The translations under genes were made by a program, and so were the position numbers. From contig NZ_JBCAQT010000001.1 of assembly GCF_038419845.1 (NCBI RefSeq), forward strand, positions 365,325 through 429,324: a stretch of 64,000 nt of DNA, read 5' to 3'. The notes under the pieces were generated by a model. That model was not told where the DNA came from and made no database searches. It worked only from the letters and a program-made list of their open reading frames with translations. The stretch's first letter is position 1; every line of letters begins with the position of its first letter. Origin of the DNA: Marinimicrobium sp038419845. Its GTDB lineage: Bacteria > Pseudomonadota > Gammaproteobacteria > Pseudomonadales > Cellvibrionaceae. Below are positions 56,582 to 64,000 of the stretch, in pieces.

Positions 56582-56956
56582 CACTATCCGACTCAAGCGG
56601 GGGGCCTGACGGCGGATGAGGCCGAACAGTAGCAGTCCCGTGCCGGCACCGGCGACATTGGCCAGAATATCCAGCCAGCTGAAGGTGCGCGGCGGCATAA
56701 AGTGCTGGGCGATTTCAATGCCGGTCGAGTAGAGAATCAGCAGCAACCAGCGTTGCCACCAGGGACTGCGGGGCAGGGCGAAGGTGATCGAGAACCCCGC
56801 CACCAGATAACCCAGAAAGTGCATCAACTTGTCGTTATAGACCGGAACATGGTCTCCCGGAGAGCTGGTCAGGCTGAGGTAAGTGTAGGCCACTATCAGT
56901 AGGACGAACTGCAGACGGCACAGGGGGCGCCAAAGCGTGTAAAAATCAAAGGTCAT
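56564..56956 (-). CDS. VanZ family membrane protein
   Basis: The predicted protein has 130 residues with four hydrophobic helices and the VanZ pattern: NDKLMHFLGYLVAGFSITF, then STGIEIAQHFMPPRTFSWLDILANVAGAGTG in two overlapping segments. VanZ-like proteins are small membrane proteins; in enterococci one raises teicoplanin resistance, but most are of unknown function. It is downstream of mobA on the minus strand, with a 9-base gap, and its 3' end is part of a tandem repeat. Confidence 0.88.
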   Translation of the reverse strand: MTFDFYTLWRPLCRLQFVLLIVAYTYLSLTSSPGDHVPVYNDKLMHFLGYLVAGFSITFALPRSPWWQRWLLLILYSTGIEIAQHFMPPRTFSWLDILANVAGAGTGLLLFGLIRRQAPRLSRIVLGEQP

Positions 56957-56965
56957 AGCGATTGG

Positions 56966-57589
56966 TCAATCCGTCAGGGGCAGAAGTGCCTCGGCATTGT
57001 ACAGATCCTGGGGATGGTTGATATTGAAAAACGGGTCGAAGCCCGCGTTATGAAACGACACCTCCACCGCATTCTGTGCCCGCACCCAGTCCTGGAGCCG
57101 TGGGCTGTGCTCGCCCCTCAACGCTTCGCTCACCGGCTCCAGCAACGAGTGGTGCCAGAGCGCAAAAATCGGATGCATGCGCCCCTCCGAGCTGGCGACA
57201 GCCACAGTTGCCTGGGCGGATTGGGCCGCGTCATACAGCCTCTCGACCAGGTCGGGTGGAAAAAAGGGAGTGTCGGCGGCAAAGCTCACCAGCCATTCGC
57301 TCTCGGGGCGATGGCTTTTGAGCCAGCTCAGCCCGGCGTGGATACCGGCCAGCGGCCCGGGGAAATCCGGGTACTCATCAGGCAGCACGGTCAGTCCACT
57401 GCGCGCAAAGCGAAGCTGGTTGCCATTGGCGCTGAGCAGCAGGTGATCCACCTGGGGGGTGGCTTTGTCGATGCTGCGCTGCAGCAGCGTCCGGCCACCC
57501 AGCGGCAACAGGCACTTGTCGCCACCTCCCATACGGCGGGCCTGGCCTCCAGCGAGAATTATGCCCAGAATAGGTTTGTTTTGCGTCAT
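56966..57589 (-). CDS. mobA: Molybdenum cofactor guanylyltransferase MobA
   Basis: The predicted protein has 207 residues. The nucleotide site LAGGQARRMGGGDKCLLPLGG is at the N-terminus, in two neighbouring parts, with FPGPLAGIHAGL and FAADTPFFP as further MobA marks. It attaches GMP to molybdopterin to form the cofactor of DMSO-reductase-type enzymes. The stop PLTD and FNINHPQDL end are normal. It is divergent from pdxH, with about 105 bases between. Confidence 0.95.
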   Translation of the reverse strand: MTQNKPILGIILAGGQARRMGGGDKCLLPLGGRTLLQRSIDKATPQVDHLLLSANGNQLRFARSGLTVLPDEYPDFPGPLAGIHAGLSWLKSHRPESEWLVSFAADTPFFPPDLVERLYDAAQSAQATVAVASSEGRMHPIFALWHHSLLEPVSEALRGEHSPRLQDWVRAQNAVEVSFHNAGFDPFFNINHPQDLYNAEALLPLTD

Positions 57590-57694
57590 ATCGTGGTTAA
57601 CGGCGTGCCAAATAAACAGTACTATACCCTTACGGGTGCGGAGATGGCGACCGTTTTCCGCGACACAGACAACGGCTTGGGAGCAAATACGGTT

Positions 57695-58339
57695 ATGACC
57701 CTGGATTTACAGAGCCTCAGACGCGAATACCTGCGCGGCGGCCTCAACCTCGAAGACCTGAGTGCCAGCCCCATCGATCAGTTCAGTGTCTGGATGGAAC
57801 AGGCGGTCACGGCGGACATTCCCGACCCCACCGCCATGGTGCTGGCCAGTGCCGCTCCCGATGGTCAGCCGTCCCAGCGGATTGTGCTGCTGAAAAACCT
57901 GGATGAACAGGGCTTTGTGTTTTACACCAACTTCAACAGCCGCAAGGGGCGCGAGCTGCAGGCCAACCCCAAAGTGAGCCTGCATTTCCCCTGGCATGTG
58001 CTGGAGCGGCAGGTCGATGTGTGCGGCGTCGCCGAACGGCTGAGCGAGGACGAAGCCGCGCACTACTTTTCCCGCCGCCCGCGCGAAAGCCAGCTGTCCG
58101 CCTGGGCGTCGCATCAGAGCCGCACGATTGTCTCGCGCGAGGCACTGCTCGAGCAGTATCGCTCGGTGGAAGCGCGCTTCGAGGGCGGTGAAGTGCCCCT
58201 GCCGGACTTCTGGGGTGGCTACCGCGTAAGGCCGCACCAGGTGGAATTCTGGCAGGGCGGCGCCCACCGGCTGCACGATCGCTTTGAATACAACCGCCAA
58301 CCCGACGGTAACTGGACCATCGACCGGCTGGAGCCGTGA
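57695..58339 (+). CDS. pdxH: Pyridoxamine 5'-phosphate oxidase
   Basis: The predicted protein has 214 residues. FMN and substrate sites are in RIVLLKNLDEQGFVFYTNFNSRKG, WHVLERQVDVCGVAERL and the C-terminal RVRPHQVEFWQGGAHRLHDRF. It makes pyridoxal phosphate, used by DapC and many other enzymes. The ATG at 57695 gives the standard N-terminus; the frame is open for hundreds of bases upstream, inside the antisense of mobA, with no meaning. Confidence 0.96.
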   Translation: MTLDLQSLRREYLRGGLNLEDLSASPIDQFSVWMEQAVTADIPDPTAMVLASAAPDGQPSQRIVLLKNLDEQGFVFYTNFNSRKGRELQANPKVSLHFPWHVLERQVDVCGVAERLSEDEAAHYFSRRPRESQLSAWASHQSRTIVSREALLEQYRSVEARFEGGEVPLPDFWGGYRVRPHQVEFWQGGAHRLHDRFEYNRQPDGNWTIDRLEP

Positions 58340-58340
58340 T

Positions 58341-59336
58341 ATGAGTTTGCCCGACACCATGGAGGCTGTGGATTACCACCAGGCCGGCGGCCCGACGCCG
58401 CTGTTTATGGTGACCTGCCCCCGGCCCGAGCCGGGCGCGGACGAAGTTCTGATACGGGTGGCCGCCGCAGGCGTCAATCGCCCCGACGTGCTGCAGCGCA
58501 AGGGGCTCTACCCACCACCGGAGGGCGCCTCGCCCCGGCTGGGCCTGGAGGTGGCCGGAGAAGTGGTGGCCGTTGGCGCACAGGTCCAGCGCTGGCAGCC
58601 GGGCGACCGGGTGTGCGCTCTGGTCAATGGCGGCGGCTATGCCCAGTACGCCGTGGCACCGGCCAGTCAGTGCCTGCCCATTCCCGACTCACTCACTGAA
58701 GAAGACGCCGCCGCGCTACCGGAGGCGACCTTCACTGTCTGGCACAATCTGTGGCAGCGGGCGCGCCTGCAGCCGGGCGAGACTTTACTGGTCCATGGCG
58801 GGGCCAGCGGCATCGGCACCACCGCCATCCAGATGGCGAAAGCACTGGATGTCCGGGTGATCGTGACCGCCGGCGGGCCGGAAAAATGCCGGGCCTGCGA
58901 GGCGCTGGGAGCGGACGCGGCCATCGACTATCAGGCGCAGGATTACGTGGCCGAAGTCAAACGCCTCACGGAGGGCGAGGGCGCCCATGTCATTCTGGAT
59001 ATGGTGGGTGACGACTATATCCAACGCAACATCTCCTGTGCGGCAAAGGAAGGGCGCATCGTCAACATCGCCTTCCTTAAAGGTAGTCTGGCCAAGGTCG
59101 ACTTTCTGCCGGTCATGCTCAAACGCCTGACCCTGACCGGCTCCACCCTCAGAGCCCAGAGCGACGAGGTCAAGGCGAGCATCGCCCGGGAACTGGAGCA
59201 GCGCATCTGGCCGCTGATCGCCCTCGGGCGAATCAAACCACTGGTTAATCATCGCTTCCCCCTGGCCCAGGTCGCGGACGCCCATCAACTGATGGAATCC
59301 AACCAACTGATTGGCAAAATAGTGCTGACGTTATGA
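58341..59336 (+). CDS. NAD(P)H-quinone oxidoreductase-like zinc-independent MDR protein
   Basis: The predicted protein has 331 residues of the medium-chain reductase fold, PIG3/quinone oxidoreductase type. It includes VAAAGVNRPDVLQRKGLYPPP, LGLEVAGEVVAVG and the cofactor site VHGGASGIGTTAIQMAKAL, with no zinc ligands. It probably reduces quinones or enones with NADPH. The ATG at 58341 follows the pdxH stop by one base and matches the family start; an in-frame ATG inside pdxH is not credible. The stop overlaps the next start. Confidence 0.92.
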   Translation: MSLPDTMEAVDYHQAGGPTPLFMVTCPRPEPGADEVLIRVAAAGVNRPDVLQRKGLYPPPEGASPRLGLEVAGEVVAVGAQVQRWQPGDRVCALVNGGGYAQYAVAPASQCLPIPDSLTEEDAAALPEATFTVWHNLWQRARLQPGETLLVHGGASGIGTTAIQMAKALDVRVIVTAGGPEKCRACEALGADAAIDYQAQDYVAEVKRLTEGEGAHVILDMVGDDYIQRNISCAAKEGRIVNIAFLKGSLAKVDFLPVMLKRLTLTGSTLRAQSDEVKASIARELEQRIWPLIALGRIKPLVNHRFPLAQVADAHQLMESNQLIGKIVLTL

Positions 59337-60535
59337 CCACCACCCGCCGCCCACTTGAAGGCATACGCGTGATCGAACTGGGCCAGCTCATTGCCGGCCC
59401 CTTTGCCGGCTGCATGCTGGCTTACTTCGGCGCCGAAGTGATTAAAATCGAGCCGCCGGGCAAGGGCGATGCCCTGCGTGGCTGGCGCACGGTGGAAGAC
59501 GGCACCTCGCTCTGGTGGCGCAGCCTGGGGCGCAACAAAAAAAGCGTCACCCTGGATCTGAAACAGCCCGAGGGGCGCGCCCTTGCCCGGCAACTGATCG
59601 ATGGCGCCGATGTCCTGATTGAGAACTTTCGGCCGGGCGTGATGGAAGACTGGGACCTGGGGCCGCAGAGCGTCAAACAGAGCAACCCCGGGCTGGTGTA
59701 TACGCGCATCTCCGGCTTCGGCCAGACCGGGCCCTACGCAAAAAAGCCGGGCTTTGCCTCGGTGTGTGAGGGCATGAGCGGCTTTCGCTACGTCAACGGC
59801 TTTCCGGGCGAGGCGCCGGTGCGCCCCAACCTGAGCATCGGTGATACCATCGCCGGTATTCACGCCGCCTTGGGCATTACGTTGGCGCTGTTTGAGCGCG
59901 AGCGCAGCGACGAAGGCGAGGGGCAGGTAGTGGACGTGGCCCTCTACGAGGCCATGTTCAACCTGATGGAAGCGGTGGTGCCCGAGTACGACGGCGCGGG
60001 CATCGTGCGCGAGCCCTCGGGCACCACGGTCACCGGTATCGTGCCCACCAACACCTATCGCTGCCGGGACGGCAAGTACGTGGTCATTGGCGGCAATGGC
60101 GACTCCATCTTCAGGCGGCTGATGGACGCCACCGGTCGTCCCGAGATGGCGCTGGATCCGCGCATGGCGACCAACGCCGGGCGCGTGGAATGCGTTGAGG
60201 AAATCGACCGGGCACTGGCGGACTGGTGCCAGAGCCTGGACTCCCCGACGGTACTGGCGCAGCTCGAGCAGGCGCGGGTGCCCTCGGGCCCTATTTACAG
60301 CGTGGCGGATATGATGGCCGACCCGCACTTTCAGGCCCGGGGTCTGTTCGAGCAGGTGGAAATCAACGGCAAGCCGCTCAAAATACCGGCCATACTGCCG
60401 CGCCTGGCGGGCACGCCCGGTCGCACCGACTGGCCCGGCGCCGAAGTGGGCAGCCATACCGACAGCGTCCTGGGAGAAGTCCTGGGCCTGAAAGCGGAAG
60501 ACCTGACGCGCCTGCGCGAGCAGGGCGTCGTCTGA
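59333..60535 (+). CDS. CaiB/BaiF family CoA-transferase
   Basis: The predicted protein has 400 residues of class III CoA transferases. GIRVIELGQLIAGPFAGCMLAYFGAEVIKIEPP appears in two halves, followed by NFRPGVMEDWDLG (catalytic Asp region) and RISGFGQTGPYAKKPGF. It moves CoA between carboxylic acids, but the pair cannot be read from sequence. It is coupled to the quinone oxidoreductase-like gene (ATGA), which hints at joint action in a catabolic side path. Confidence 0.92.
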   Translation: MTTTRRPLEGIRVIELGQLIAGPFAGCMLAYFGAEVIKIEPPGKGDALRGWRTVEDGTSLWWRSLGRNKKSVTLDLKQPEGRALARQLIDGADVLIENFRPGVMEDWDLGPQSVKQSNPGLVYTRISGFGQTGPYAKKPGFASVCEGMSGFRYVNGFPGEAPVRPNLSIGDTIAGIHAALGITLALFERERSDEGEGQVVDVALYEAMFNLMEAVVPEYDGAGIVREPSGTTVTGIVPTNTYRCRDGKYVVIGGNGDSIFRRLMDATGRPEMALDPRMATNAGRVECVEEIDRALADWCQSLDSPTVLAQLEQARVPSGPIYSVADMMADPHFQARGLFEQVEINGKPLKIPAILPRLAGTPGRTDWPGAEVGSHTDSVLGEVLGLKAEDLTRLREQGVV

Positions 60536-60545
60536 AACCGAGAGA

Positions 60546-60839
60546 ATGCACATGAAACGACACGAGGACAAAGCGCCCGGGACTGAAGTCAAACCCGGCC
60601 GTTATCGCCACTACAAGGGCAAGGACTATCAGGTCATGGAGGTGGCCACCCACAGCGAAACCGGCGAGCAGTTGGTGGTCTACAGCTGCCTGTACGGCGA
60701 CTACAGCTGGTGGGTGCGCCCCCTGACCATGTTCACCGAGTCGGTCGAGGTGGCGGGCGAAAGCCTGCCCCGCTTCGCCTACCTGGGGCCCATGGAGCCG
60801 GCGGGGCCGTCGGACACCGACCAGTGGGCCGGCCAGTGA
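60546..60839 (+). CDS. DUF1653 domain protein
   Basis: The predicted protein has 97 residues. The core GRYRHYKGKDYQVMEVATHS, then LVVYSCLYGDYSWWVRPLTMF and LPRFAYLG are the DUF1653 pattern, a small soluble beta-rich domain of unknown function. The ATG at 60546 or 60552 could be the start. Its stop overlaps the tadA GTG start. Confidence 0.88.
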   Translation: MHMKRHEDKAPGTEVKPGRYRHYKGKDYQVMEVATHSETGEQLVVYSCLYGDYSWWVRPLTMFTESVEVAGESLPRFAYLGPMEPAGPSDTDQWAGQ

Positions 60840-61333
60840 GTTCGATCGAACAGGACGAACACTGGATGACCCGCGCCCTGAGTCTGGCGGAGCAGGGCGC
60901 TGCCCTGGGGGAAGTGCCGGTAGGCGCCGTATTGGTGCGCGGGACTGAGGTGATCGGTGAAGGCTTCAACCAGCCCATCAGCGCCTGCGACCCCAGCGCC
61001 CACGCCGAAATCGTGGCCCTGCGCCAGGCCGCCCAGAGCGAGCGCAACTACCGCCTGCCCGAGACCACCCTCTACGTCACCCTGGAGCCCTGCACCATGT
61101 GCATCGGCGCCCTGATTCACGCCCGCGTGGCGCGCCTGGTGTACGGCACCACCGAGCCCAAGGCCGGAGTGGTGGAGAGCCGCAACCAACTGGCGCAGAC
61201 CGACTACTACAACCACACCCTGGAGTGGCAGGGCGGTGTGCTGGCCGAGCAGTGCCAGCAACAGCTCAGTGATTTTTTCAGGCAGCGCCGGGCCGAGGCC
61301 AAAGCGCGCAAGCAGACCTCGCAGGCATCATGA
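60836..61333 (+). CDS. tadA: tRNA-specific adenosine deaminase TadA
   Basis: The predicted protein has 165 residues. The zinc site is His56 in the HAE motif (catalytic Glu58) and Cys86/Cys89 in PCTMC, within TLYVTLEPCTMCIGALIHARV. It deaminates A34 to inosine in tRNA-Arg(ACG). The GTG at 60836 overlaps the DUF1653 stop (GTGA) and gives the normal length; the upstream in-frame ATG lies in DUF1653 sequence. It is coupled to the next gene (ATGA). Confidence 0.95.
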   Translation: MSSIEQDEHWMTRALSLAEQGAALGEVPVGAVLVRGTEVIGEGFNQPISACDPSAHAEIVALRQAAQSERNYRLPETTLYVTLEPCTMCIGALIHARVARLVYGTTEPKAGVVESRNQLAQTDYYNHTLEWQGGVLAEQCQQQLSDFFRQRRAEAKARKQTSQAS

Positions 61334-62529
61334 AAGTATTCGATTGTGTGATCATCGGCGGGGGCGCGGCCGGTCTGATGTGCGCCGCCACCGCCGGTCA
61401 GCGCGGGCGGAGCGTGGCGGTGCTGGATCACGCCAACAAAGTCGGCAAAAAAATCCTGATGTCCGGCGGCGGTCGCTGCAACTTCACCAACTACGATGTC
61501 TCCCCCGACAACTTCATTTCCCGCAATCCGCATTTCTGCATCTCGGCGCTGCGCCGCTACACGCCCTACGACTTTCTTGAGCTGGTGCACCAATACGACC
61601 TGCCATACCACGAGAAAACCCTGGGCCAGCTGTTCTGCGATCATAAATCCAAGGACATCCTGAATATACTCCTGGCCGAATGCGACAAGGCCGGGGCAGA
61701 GATCCGCACTGGCTGCTCCGTGGACGCCATCGAACCCCTGGAGCCAGGGCCCGGATTCAGACTGACCACCAGCGAGGGGCTGATACAGTGCCAGTCCCTG
61801 GTGATCGCGACCGGCGGCCTGTCCATTCCGACCATGGGCGCCACCGGCTTCGGCTACGAGGTGGCCAAGCAGTTCGGCCTGCCGGTCACAAGAACCGACG
61901 CCGCCCTGGTGCCTTTCACCCTGGGCAGCCGGTGGCTCGAAATCGCCCAATCCCTCTCGGGCCTGTCACTGCCGGTCACGGCCGAATGCGGCGGGCAGCG
62001 CTTTGCCGAAGCGCTGCTGTTTACCCACCGGGGCCTGAGCGGGCCCGCCATCCTGCAGATCTCCAATTACTGGAAGCCGGGCGATACCGTCACCATCGAT
62101 TTACTGCCCGGCGAATCGCTGGAGCAACTGATCGAGCAATGGCGCACCGACGGCCAGAAAACCAGCCTCAAAAACCGGCTGGCCCGGCTGCTACCCAAGC
62201 GCTTTGTGGAAACCTGGCTCAGCCTACCGCTGTTCCCGGAAGCCATCCACCACAAACCCCTGGCAGAACTCAGCCGCAAGGAGATCAACGCCCTATGCGA
62301 GGGCTTCCACCAGTGGCAACTGATCCCGCCCGGCACCGAAGGCTACCGCACTGCCGAAGTCACCCGGGGCGGCATCGACACGAATGCCGTTTCTTCCAAA
62401 ACATTTGAAACCAAAACCGTACCCGGCCTCTACTTCATCGGCGAAGTGCTGGATGTGACCGGTTGGCTCGGCGGCTACAATTTTCAATGGGCCTGGGCGA
62501 GTGGGTATTGTGCGGGGCAGTACGTCTAA
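61330..62529 (+). CDS. HI0933/YhiN family FAD-dependent oxidoreductase
   Basis: The predicted protein has 399 residues. The FAD site is CVIIGGGAAGLMCAATAGQRG, followed by the family marker KILMSGGGRCNFTN, SLVIATGGLSIPTMGATG, and the C-terminal TRGGIDTNAVSSKTF and YFIGEVLDVTGWLGGYNFQWAWASG. These flavoproteins (also named BaiN-like) are widespread, with mostly unknown substrates. It is the last gene of the G+C-rich core segment; A+T-rich sequence begins right after its stop. Confidence 0.93.
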   Translation: MKVFDCVIIGGGAAGLMCAATAGQRGRSVAVLDHANKVGKKILMSGGGRCNFTNYDVSPDNFISRNPHFCISALRRYTPYDFLELVHQYDLPYHEKTLGQLFCDHKSKDILNILLAECDKAGAEIRTGCSVDAIEPLEPGPGFRLTTSEGLIQCQSLVIATGGLSIPTMGATGFGYEVAKQFGLPVTRTDAALVPFTLGSRWLEIAQSLSGLSLPVTAECGGQRFAEALLFTHRGLSGPAILQISNYWKPGDTVTIDLLPGESLEQLIEQWRTDGQKTSLKNRLARLLPKRFVETWLSLPLFPEAIHHKPLAELSRKEINALCEGFHQWQLIPPGTEGYRTAEVTRGGIDTNAVSSKTFETKTVPGLYFIGEVLDVTGWLGGYNFQWAWASGYCAGQYV

Positions 62530-62868
62530 TTATAACCGTTGGGGCTGCTTTAAGACTCCCGGAAGCTCCCACTGGTTTGAGTTTGATGTACGCGAGTGCG
62601 TCATTGAAGAACACATGCTAGGCTTACCCCATGTATTTCAGACCGAAATACAGTGCCTTCGCGGCATTGATCAAATTTTAGTCGGTTTGTACGGTGTGCT
62701 TTCAGCGTCGCTGGATTAGTACGCAATTTACAGCGTAGCAGTGCGCGTTATTTGCATTACAAAAGACGGTAATTTTGTAGTTTTCAATCGCTTAGCGATG
62801 AAGCTAAGATTAAGCCCCGGGGTTTGTATGAAAGTTCTAAGAATCAATAACTACTAAGGAGTCAATTT
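62530..62868. other. A+T-rich stretch after the core segment
   Basis: No convincing gene is visible. A 72-codon frame (62501-62719) begins inside the preceding gene, lacks a ribosome site and matches nothing I know. GCGTTATTT near 62745-62753 resembles the right-hand core of an integron recombination site and recurs as GCGTTATTC at 63179. G+C is about 40 percent in the line at 62761, compared with about 70 percent in the line at 61081. Confidence 0.5.
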
Positions 62869-63096
62869 ATGTTGTCAAAAATAGTTGTAAACCTTTATAC
62901 CGTTCTATTGGAAATAGGGCTATGGCTTGTTCTGATTGTCGGCCTCGTAGGTGGCTGGCAGTCAGGAGGTGTTATAGGTGCAATTGTAGGGCTTGTAGGC
63001 GCTGCAATTTTTGGTGCAGTTTTTTTCGGTGCATTTTTAGTTATTAACGACATTCGGGCACGAGTTAAAGTTATTGAAGAAAGGCATAAAGGATGA
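62869..63096 (+). CDS. Small two-helix membrane protein
   Basis: The predicted protein has 75 residues. Two hydrophobic helices (about 8-28, VLLEIGLWLVLIVGLVGGW, and 33-57, VIGAIVGLVGAAIFGAVFFG) with Gly-rich packing surfaces are followed by a short charged tail (DIRARVKVIEERHKG). The ATG is preceded by AAGGAG seven bases upstream, a strong sign that it is translated. I know no family. It lies alone in A+T-rich sequence, and its stop is followed at once by the attC-like hairpin, the arrangement of an integron gene cassette. Confidence 0.7.
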   Translation: MLSKIVVNLYTVLLEIGLWLVLIVGLVGGWQSGGVIGAIVGLVGAAIFGAVFFGAFLVINDIRARVKVIEERHKG

Positions 63097-63187
63097 AATT
63101 AACAAGCCAAACCAGCCGATCGCTATAAGCGCCTGCCTTGAAAGGCAGGTCGCCACTTATAGCGATCGTCTGTTTTGAGCGTTATTC
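63097..63187 (+). other. attC-like imperfect palindrome
   Basis: The outer ends TAAC (63100-63103) and GTTA (63181-63184) pair, followed by interrupted pairing of GCCAAACCAG with CTGTTTTGAGC, a perfect 13-base stem (63117-63129 with 63156-63168) and an inner stem CCTGCC / GGCAGG. Extra unpaired bases (AA at 63104-63105) sit on one side. This is the general plan of an integron attC site, but GTTATTC does not fully match GTTRRRY and no integrase gene is in the window. Confidence 0.45.
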
Positions 63188-63210
63188 TGGAAAATTATGG
63201 AGATGGACAA

Positions 63211-63981
63211 TTGCTGAGCAGCATAAAAATCGAGAGATTTAAAAATATAGAAGATCTCGAATTGCCATTAGAAGGTATCAACTTACTAATAGGATCCAAC
63301 AATGCTGGGAAAAGTAGTATTCAGCAGGCAATACAGTTTTCTATATCAATAGCACAATCAACAGGCCAGCAAAGCTCTCGCTGGACTGGAGATAGATGCC
63401 CTTCTTCACTATCAAGTGATCTTCTTATTTACTCCCCGCTTCGAGATATCGAGGCACTCGCACCCGGTGGTCATTTACAAACAAAACTCGAACATGCGAT
63501 AAAAGTTACTTTCAATGAAGCTTCGAGCTGCAGCATCACAATCAGGAAAGGAAAGAACAGGAATGTAGCAACGGCTATCGAGGGAAAAGCCCTTGGGGAA
63601 AAGTTGCAGGATATCGAGAACCCATACTCTATTATTGTTCCTGGATTGGCTGGCATACCATCTGTAGAGGAATATAGTCCGCCTTCTATAGTGAGAAAGG
63701 CTGCTGCAAAAGGAGATTCCAATAGCGTCTTTAGGAATATTCTTTTGCTTCTAACTAAAGACGAAAACTCTTGGTCAGAATTCATTACAAAGTTTCAAGG
63801 CGTATTTCCTGACTATGATATTGCGGTCAGGTTTGACCCCAATGTTGATGAACATATCGACGTAAAAGTCATTAACAATGGTGTGTCACTGCCAATTGAT
63901 TCTAGTGGAACCGGTATATTACAGGCGATTCAGATACCCCTATGTGTCAACCTGAATCCATACATCGGCTCATTGAGTTAA
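63211..63981 (+). CDS. AAA-family ATPase, truncated (probable broken gene)
   Basis: The predicted product has about 256 residues. It begins LSSIKIERFKNIEDLELPLEG and has the Walker A motif GSNNAGKSS near residue 30, as in AAA15/21 and OLD-type ATPases common in anti-phage and toxin systems. The signature-like SSGTGILQAIQI appears near the end. Then the sequence becomes unlike the family (PLCVNLNPYIGSLS) and stops, so Walker B (usually LLLDEPDSHLHP-like) is missing. The TTG at 63211 has GGAG eight bases upstream; a TTG at 63175 is in frame but has no such site. The last 40 bases of the window may belong to an inserted element. Confidence 0.65.
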   Translation: MLSSIKIERFKNIEDLELPLEGINLLIGSNNAGKSSIQQAIQFSISIAQSTGQQSSRWTGDRCPSSLSSDLLIYSPLRDIEALAPGGHLQTKLEHAIKVTFNEASSCSITIRKGKNRNVATAIEGKALGEKLQDIENPYSIIVPGLAGIPSVEEYSPPSIVRKAAAKGDSNSVFRNILLLLTKDENSWSEFITKFQGVFPDYDIAVRFDPNVDEHIDVKVINNGVSLPIDSSGTGILQAIQIPLCVNLNPYIGSLS

Positions 63982-64000
63982 ACTCTATTTCAGAGCCCGC

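Noticed and set aside
57014..57694. Upstream extension of the pdxH frame
   Set aside because: It lies antisense to mobA. The PdxH family begins near the ATG at 57695.
62501..62719. 72-codon frame after the HI0933-family gene
   Set aside because: It begins inside the preceding gene in another frame, has no ribosome site and no recognised pattern. A cassette remnant cannot be excluded.
63940..64000. Insertion-sequence end
   Set aside because: The sequence after the ATPase break looks foreign, but only about 50 bases are available. No inverted repeat partner or transposase is visible, so no element can be named.

Overview
The window reads as a contiguous piece of a gammaproteobacterial chromosome, high in G+C, dense, and with most genes in co-directional runs joined by ATGA or GTGA stop/start overlaps. 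The order map-glnD-dapC facing rpsB-tsf-pyrH-frr-uppS-cdsA-dxr-rseP-bamA-skp-lpxD-fabZ-lpxA-lpxB-rnhB-dnaE, with accA a little further on, is the Pseudomonas/Cellvibrio type of arrangement. UxuA, an acyl-esterase lipoprotein and many secreted proteins suggest a marine or soil polysaccharide degrader such as a Cellvibrionaceae member (Marinimicrobium-like). This placement is an inference from gene order and protein style, not from a database search. Layout: (1) 1-1483 holds the end of a ZorA/MotA-like gene, a ZorB/MotB-like gene and an unrecognised CxxC protein, possibly a ZorAB-type anti-phage module. (2) 1472-4098 holds small proteins, BolA and the tRNA hydroxylase TrhO. (3) 13374-4285 on the minus strand is a likely operon: map, glnD, dapC, nth, a SirB2-like gene, a YbhN-like flippase and an unusual phosphoesterase-like/glycosyltransferase fusion. 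uxuA lies upstream of map on the same strand. (4) 14941-33445 is the large translation, isoprenoid, outer-membrane-assembly, lipid A and replication cluster on the plus strand. (5) 33539-35965 is an unrecognised 808-residue lipoprotein between dnaE and accA, on the opposite strand. (6) 36259-49525 holds accA, YciH, a cytochrome c, a serine hydrolase, SlyX, a PAS-GGDEF-EAL protein, BepA, a TusA-like protein, PerM and an M16 peptidase. (7) 49730-54426 encodes pyruvate dehydrogenase E1 and E2. (8) 54539-62529 holds an esterase lipoprotein, a CHASE-only membrane protein, VanZ, MobA, PdxH and a tight run of qor-like, CoA-transferase, DUF1653, tadA and HI0933-family genes. (9) From about 62530 to the end the sequence becomes clearly A+T-rich and looks acquired: a two-helix membrane peptide, an elaborate hairpin that resembles an integron attC site, and an AAA ATPase that stops just after its signature motif. 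The core clusters fit together as growth functions: protein synthesis (S2, EF-Ts, RRF, MetAP), envelope building (UppS, CdsA, Dxr, RseP, BamA, Skp, Lpx enzymes, FabZ), nitrogen signalling (GlnD), fatty-acid precursor supply (AccA, PDH) and replication (DnaE, RnhB). I saw no rRNA, tRNA, CRISPR array or complete insertion sequence. The most promising places for undescribed biology are the two ends (the ZorAB-like module with a non-standard third gene, and the cassette-like region with the broken ATPase), the phosphoesterase-like/GT4 fusion, and the calcium-loop insertion in BamA.
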